NCBI GenBank assembly: GCA_026419785.1
Contig: JAODTK010005823.1
Location: forward strand, 1-64,000
DNA: 64,000 nucleotides
Reading direction: 5' to 3'
DNA from: Sclerodactyla briareus
Lineage: Eukaryota > Echinodermata > Holothuroidea > Dendrochirotida > Sclerodactylidae
The position numbers and the translations under genes are program-made. Positions 59,215 to 64,000 of this stretch are shown in pieces (position 1 is the first letter of the stretch; each line of letters begins with the position of its first letter). The notes under the pieces were generated by a model. That model searched no databases. It had not been told where the DNA came from and saw only the letters and a list, made by a program, of their open reading frames with translations.

Positions 59215-59510
59215 ATTCATGAGTAAATGATATCACTGTTCCTTTTATGGTAGACACCGGCTCATGGACATCACTTGCTGAGTGAAAAAAAAATTTGGAA
59301 CGCAGCAGCAGTGTAGGGTGAAAGGACACATTGGTCGCTCGAGTGTCAGAACAGTGTGGACAGGGGCAGGAGGGGAGCCCCCCAGGTTGAGGGCGAATGC
59401 CAATTAACATTGAAGGTAGGTGAAGTAGAAACAAAATGCCTCTTGCAGTTGTTAAATTGCTGCTTTGGTTTGCTGGGTATGGATTTTCTCGTTTTGAATC
59501 AATTGTCAAT
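59215..59510 (+). pseudogene. Aspartic protease of second gypsy element
   Basis: VPFMVDTGS near 59238-59265 is the active-site D-T-G(S). CFGLLGMDFLVLNQLSIADG near 59461-59520 is the second conserved block (I-L-G-M-D-x-L). The segment between contains a shift. The catalytic Asp is intact. Confidence 0.82.
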
Positions 59511-60179
59511 TGCAGATGGTGATATCCAGCCGTATTGGGTGCTGATCTTGTCTAGTGCCATTGAACACCAGTTACGCCAGGTTTGATTCTAGAGGTATCC
59601 CTAAAGATCTTGACCATTCTCAGCTGAAGCGAAAGATGGTTGAAGGTGAACTTGGTGGCAAAAGCCTCATGAGAAAGTGAAGGGAATGCATGGTTTAGAG
59701 ATGATCAGAGTTTGCTGAGAGGGCACATGTCCTAATTGGTCGCGGCATAATAGACCTTTCTAAGACTAGGGTGCCTCTTAGAGTACTTAATCTCACAATA
59801 GCGGCCACTCTGCGTTGCCAAAGGTTCTGTTGTTGCAATGGTCACAGAGGTTTGAAGATTATTAGTTTCCTTGCTGTGCATGGGAGGTCTTAATTTGATT
59901 TGGCGGATTGGAATGACCGTAGTGGGGATGATTTGGAGGCCAACGATAAGGTGCCTTGAGAAAGTTTTTGGAGGAGCACAGTGATATTTTTTTCCTGTAA
60001 TGGTGAGCCATTAGGGAGGACAGTGCTTGTTACACATAGAATAGAGACTGGTGAGGGTTCGCCCGATTGTCAAGCCCCAAGACGAATGCCCTTCCATCAA
60101 AGATTAGAAAGATCAGGCTGAGGTGGAGGAGAGATATTGAGGAAGAGGGGTAATACACAACCCCAACAGTGCATGGGCT

Positions 60180-60940
60180 TCTCTGATTGTCCTGTTAGAC
60201 GCGAAGAAGATGGGGGATAAAAGTTGTATCGATTATCGTAAAGTCAACAGTATCCACTAACAAAGAAGCATTTTCCCTGGCTAGAATGGAGGATAGCCTG
60301 GGATGCTATCTCAGGGTCCCATGGTCTTCAACTTGATCTCCGGAGTGGTTACTGCAGGTTGAGATGGGGGTGTTAGACTTTGCGAGAGGGAAAACAGCAT
60401 TTACCATGGGAACCGGTCTGTATGAATTTAATGTTATGCCTTTTGGGTTATGTAATGCCCCGGGAACTTTCCAGAGGTTGATGGAACGGGTATTACAAGG
60501 GTTACATTGAAAAACATGTCTCATCTACATCGATGAAATTATCGTCTATGCTAAGACCCTGGAGGAGCACATGAGTAGACTCGTTGAAGTCATGGCGAGG
60601 CTCCGAGGGGCTGGTCTTAGGTTGAAGCCAGCCAAAAAAAGTGTCACCTGGTCAAGAGTAAGGTAGAATATTTTAGGGTTTGTTGTATCCAACAGGAGGG
60701 TAGAGGCCAACCCAGAGAAAGTTGAGGCTGTGCTTGACTGGCCAACTCCTACCAATGTCAAACAGCTACGGGGTTTCCTCAGTCTGAGTTCATATTATCA
60801 GAAATTTGTGGGTAATTTACAGAGATTGCGTATCCCCTTCAAGTGCTTACTCGCAAAGGAGTGAGGTTTGTCTGGACCAGTGAGTATGACGAACGGTTTC
60901 ACTTACTCAAGTCCAAATTGGTAACTGCTCCGGTGTTGGC
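60180..60940 (+). pseudogene. Reverse transcriptase of second gypsy element, YIDE box
   Basis: Blocks: CIDYRKVNS near 60226-60252, [20 protein letters not shown] near 60379-60440, [20 protein letters not shown], then IYIDEIIV at 60525-60549. The second catalytic Asp of the Y-I-D-D box reads Glu (GAT GAA). GFLS and YYxKFV blocks follow near 60770-60810. The box is open in frame here, so the change is a real difference in the read sequence and not a shift. Confidence 0.85.
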
Positions 60941-60944
60941 TTAA

Positions 60945-61325
60945 CCCAAATTTGAGGAAACCTTCATATTGGACACAGATGCGAGTAACTGCGCAGTAGG
61001 GGCTGTTCTCTCGCAGAAGGTTGATGGCGAGGAACGTCCTGTCGCCTATGCAAGTAGAACATTGAGTAACAGTGAGAGGAAGTCATGTCACTAGGAAGGA
61101 GTTGCTTGCAGTTGTTACTTTCGTAAAATACTTCTGTCCATATCTCTATGGTAATCGGTTTTTCCTCAGGATATATCATGGGTTTTTAAAGGTGGCTCTA
61201 CAATTTCAAATCCCCACAAGGTCATGTGGCAAGGTGGATAGAGGTCTTGAATACCTACGATTTTGAGATAGAGACGAGACCTGGGAGGGGGCACCCTAAT
61301 GCTGATGCATTATCAAGAATCCAGA
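60945..61325 (+). pseudogene. RNase H of second gypsy element
   Basis: FILDTDASNCAVGAVLSQ (60963-61017) has the first catalytic Asp, followed by RPVAYASRTLSNSER. Later blocks are ELLAVVTFVKYF near 61099-61135 and NTYDFEIETRPGRGHPNADA at 61249-61308 with the final H-x-x-A-D-A-L. Integrase should begin after about 61400 but none was recognised. Confidence 0.85.
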
Positions 61326-61420
61326 GTACCCTTACCAGTGACCCCACTTTGAATGAGATGGCTGGTATAGATCCCTATTCGTGTAATGTGGTTATTGGCG
61401 AAAGCAATTAGGTAGAATGT

Positions 61421-63630
61421 TGTATAAGCACTTTGACTTGGTATAATGTATATGGTGAAGGGCTAGTACACCGGCGAACGGATGTTGTACTGTGTGTTTC
61501 CTTCACTCGTGAAGCTCCCTGTTCGGGTGTTGCACCCTGGTATTAGATTAGAAATAGGGGCCATGAAGAACATGAAGAACTTGACCTAGGAGAGAGCTCA
61601 AAATGCTCATTAGAGACAGTGGTATGGCTATCTATCACCCTACTTCCACAGTCGGGCCAAAACTTTTTTCTCAGTTATGAGAATAGATAACATTTTGAGA
61701 GTGCTGCCATGGTCAAATGCATAGTTGAGAGGTGTTTCTCAACGATGACCAAGTGGAAGACCGATTGGAGGTCTACACTAGGGGGTCGCTTGTGAGAATC
61801 ACAAAAACTGGACCTTCCTGTCAGTTATATGATGTCAGGCGATGCAGTGGAGTGTTTCTCTCCAGAGAACCAAGGAGGCCAATATGCCAGATGAAAATGA
61901 TTGCGAACCAAAGGGAATAGTGGCAGTGACCTACTGTAATAACAGTAGGGCTGTACAATGTTGCTGATTTCAACACTGCTGTCAAACCACTACAGTCTGA
62001 ATTACAGTCCTGAATTATTATGTAGGACATGAAAATTAAACCGAAAAGAATATGTACAGCTTCACACGACCGGCCTGTTGCTGCGAGTGTTCTGTCCATG
62101 AATTATGCAAATTAGTCATATCAAATTACCTCCAGTTACCTGACACTGTTGTTAAATTTTATCGGGATTGACGATGGTGTACCATCTCTATGGAATGAAT
62201 TTATTTTTAAAAATCTGCATAATTATGCAACAATTTCTGCACCACCATCCTGGAATCCCAGTGTTTTCAATTGTGAATTTGTTAGGATTGGCTTAATTCC
62301 CGAAAAAGAGAGGTTTTGCAAGATTTTAATGTTCATGGTATTCAAATTGAATATAGGCATTATGGTGACTGTGTAATCCCCTTTATGAACTATGGATCAT
62401 GGGCTTGTTGACAGGGGTCAAGTAAAGTTCACGTTACATCATCATTTGCGTTATTTGGATATTGATCCATGACAGCCTTTAAATGTTAAGTTCAAGGGTT
62501 AGCTTCAAGTACATCAACGCGACGACTACACATCACCAACAACCTCAGCCATGGTACGTAACATTCCGAGTTGTTTTCGGTATCCGTAAATTAAAAGACT
62601 AGAGGGGTCAAACTTCATAATGACAAATCCGTGCAACCACTTGCACAGCCCCATCGCCGAATTCCATTCCACAGGCAAAAGTTTGCCTTTGGGCAATAGA
62701 ACCTCGTTTCTGACCGCAGGAAAGAGTGCTACGGACAGAGGTTGGGACTTTAATTGAGGGCGCTACTACATCTTGGGGCCTTTTCAAGCCTAATCACTTC
62801 TTCCATGTCATTCCGTCAATACATTGTAAACAATGCAACAGGTCACCATTTCGTCAATTGGAGTGATCTCTGTCTTTTGTGTGATGTTTGCATTAATTTG
62901 TCACAGAATGCTAAGCAGGCCTCAACGTTTGTAAGCAGTATTACTTATTCCATGAATGCTCCATCTGTACTGCTTTTTTCTTATTGAATTTTATTTCTAC
63001 TGACCCATGTCAATTACTATCTGCGATGGTACACAGGAAGACCAAGACCTTCCAGCACTGGAATAAACCATTGTGGTGGAAGGATAGTTCCCGTATCCAC
63101 GCTGGTGCGTTTTCAAATGACTCAGATAGCCTGAATGTACAAGAATTGTTTATAAATCACATTATATGAATGTCTTTGAAAACGGGTCTTTGTTGTGCCC
63201 TTCACCATTCAACTTCATCAGCCAATTTCTACAAACGCTTTTTTTCATGGTAACACAATTTCACAAACTTTATTTGGTCTCTTAGTTTGAACCTAATGTT
63301 GCTGATTTTTGATATATTGTTGTACATAGATGATACAGAATTTGTCAAATCGATGTATCATTTGGGTTGATAAATTTGCTCGCTTGGCATCTATTCACTT
63401 CTGTCTTTTAGAGTCTTTCAAATGTGTGTGTCCTATTGACTATATATATTAATACAGGTCAGATCTCATGGCACACCGCCTCCCTCATTGTCTGCCTGTT
63501 ACACCACTGTTAAAAATATTTCCAATAATCTTATAATTACCATGAGTTTCCTAAAATTCCTAAAAGTTCTTGACTCAACAAGGCTCCATGTTTGGCCTGT
63601 GGGTTCCAATGTTCTCTCCTCACTGAGGTA
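61421..63630. other. Unassigned, no gene supported
   Basis: No integrase, LTR or host exon recognised. Short open frames look like chance. AT-rich with occasional palindromes. Confidence 0.4.
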
Positions 63631-63634
63631 GGAA

Positions 63635-64000
63635 GACTGTCAAACCAGAAAGCTAAAAGGTTATGATTCCTTGACTCTTTCTAACAACCTACAGCCAGAC
63701 ACGAAGACAAATGGAAGATTGTACCAGCTCATTATGGGAAACATATCATCTGACAAATTTCAAATTTTCCCCAACCAACAAATAGGTTTCCTATACTTCT
63801 GATAAGATAGCTACACACCAATTTCGAGGATTTAAGACTTGGCCTCTGGTGACCTCAAAACAATAGGGTTCATGTACTCATCATGACCTCTGACTTGACC
63901 CTAGAATGATAGGGTTCATGTACTCATCATGGGGAACACACATACCAAGTATGAGCTTCATCCATCCAGGTGGGGTCGAGTAATCGTGTTCACAAGCCTT
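63635..64000 (+). repeat. Second locus of the 300-bp repeat, cut by window end
   Basis: Matches the entry block (41215-41340: 'aaccagaaagc..aaaaggtta.gattcc', 'cagccagacac') and at least one and a half units of the array (gacctctggtgacctcaaaacaatagggttcatgtactcatcatg, agtatgagcttcatccatccagg). It may continue past base 64000. Confidence 0.88.

Larger units (their letters stand above)
58600..61420 (+). mobile_element. Second Ty3/gypsy element, decayed, no integrase seen
   Basis: Plus-strand order: gag end with zinc knuckle, aspartic protease, reverse transcriptase, RNase H. No LTR pair was found and no integrase domain after RNase H, where it would normally be. Sequence after 61420 is unassigned. 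Many stops and shifts. Architecture and motifs suggest a gypsy lineage distinct from the Gmr1-type element. Confidence 0.82.

Noticed and set aside
1..64000. CRISPR array, prokaryotic operon, phage or plasmid features
   Set aside because: No regularly spaced identical repeats with unique spacers, no ribosome-binding sites with packed genes. The DNA is intron-bearing and transposon-rich.

Overview
This is invertebrate nuclear DNA with no bacterial, CRISPR or operon features. Four things point to a marine invertebrate deuterostome such as a lancelet, hemichordate or echinoderm: a spliced S6 kinase gene, a Ty3/gypsy element with the integrase-before-reverse-transcriptase order described for deuterostome Gmr1-type elements, a CR1/L2-type LINE with an ATT-rich tail, and many repeats carrying GCGCGAAGCGCG-like palindromes. 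The species cannot be fixed from sequence alone. Nearly all coding segments are cut by one-base shifts.

Host gene. The 5' part of a p70 ribosomal protein S6 kinase gene lies on the minus strand. Six exons can be followed from about 29.68 kb down to 11.23 kb: start codon and N-terminus, a short linker exon, the P-loop exon, the catalytic-lysine exon, the alpha-C exon and the GELF-equivalent exon. The remaining kinase exons are not visible and should lie beyond base 1. Its introns hold a CR1/L2-like LINE (22.1-25.8 kb) and several repeats. A possible small two-exon gene runs the other way from 31.1 kb.

1-8.6 kb: a 7.3-kb Gmr1-type LTR retrotransposon, two ~1.04-kb LTRs included, inserted into a copy of a dispersed repeat. 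An uninterrupted copy of that repeat sits at 26.5-27.3 kb and acts as an empty-site reference.

35-38 kb: a non-autonomous hAT element with perfect 8-bp target duplications, two tRNA-derived SINEs, and a copy of a ~450-bp repeat carrying a CRE palindrome. Two more copies of that repeat sit at 12.6 and 30.0 kb.

41-46 kb: a ~300-bp tandem array rich in TGACCT half-sites, a CA microsatellite, a 38-bp minisatellite and a diverged direct repeat. The array family recurs at the end of the window.

48-61.4 kb: a transposon graveyard. It has a decayed hAT (DUF4371-like) transposase, a ~145-bp tandem array, an RTE-like LINE with a PHD-like zinc cluster after its reverse transcriptase, and a decayed Ty3/gypsy pol with a changed catalytic box and no visible integrase. 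No new cellular system was found. The most notable items are the Gmr1 element in its dated host repeat, the S6K gene and what its exons say about base-level accuracy, the CRE repeat upstream of S6K, and the half-site arrays.
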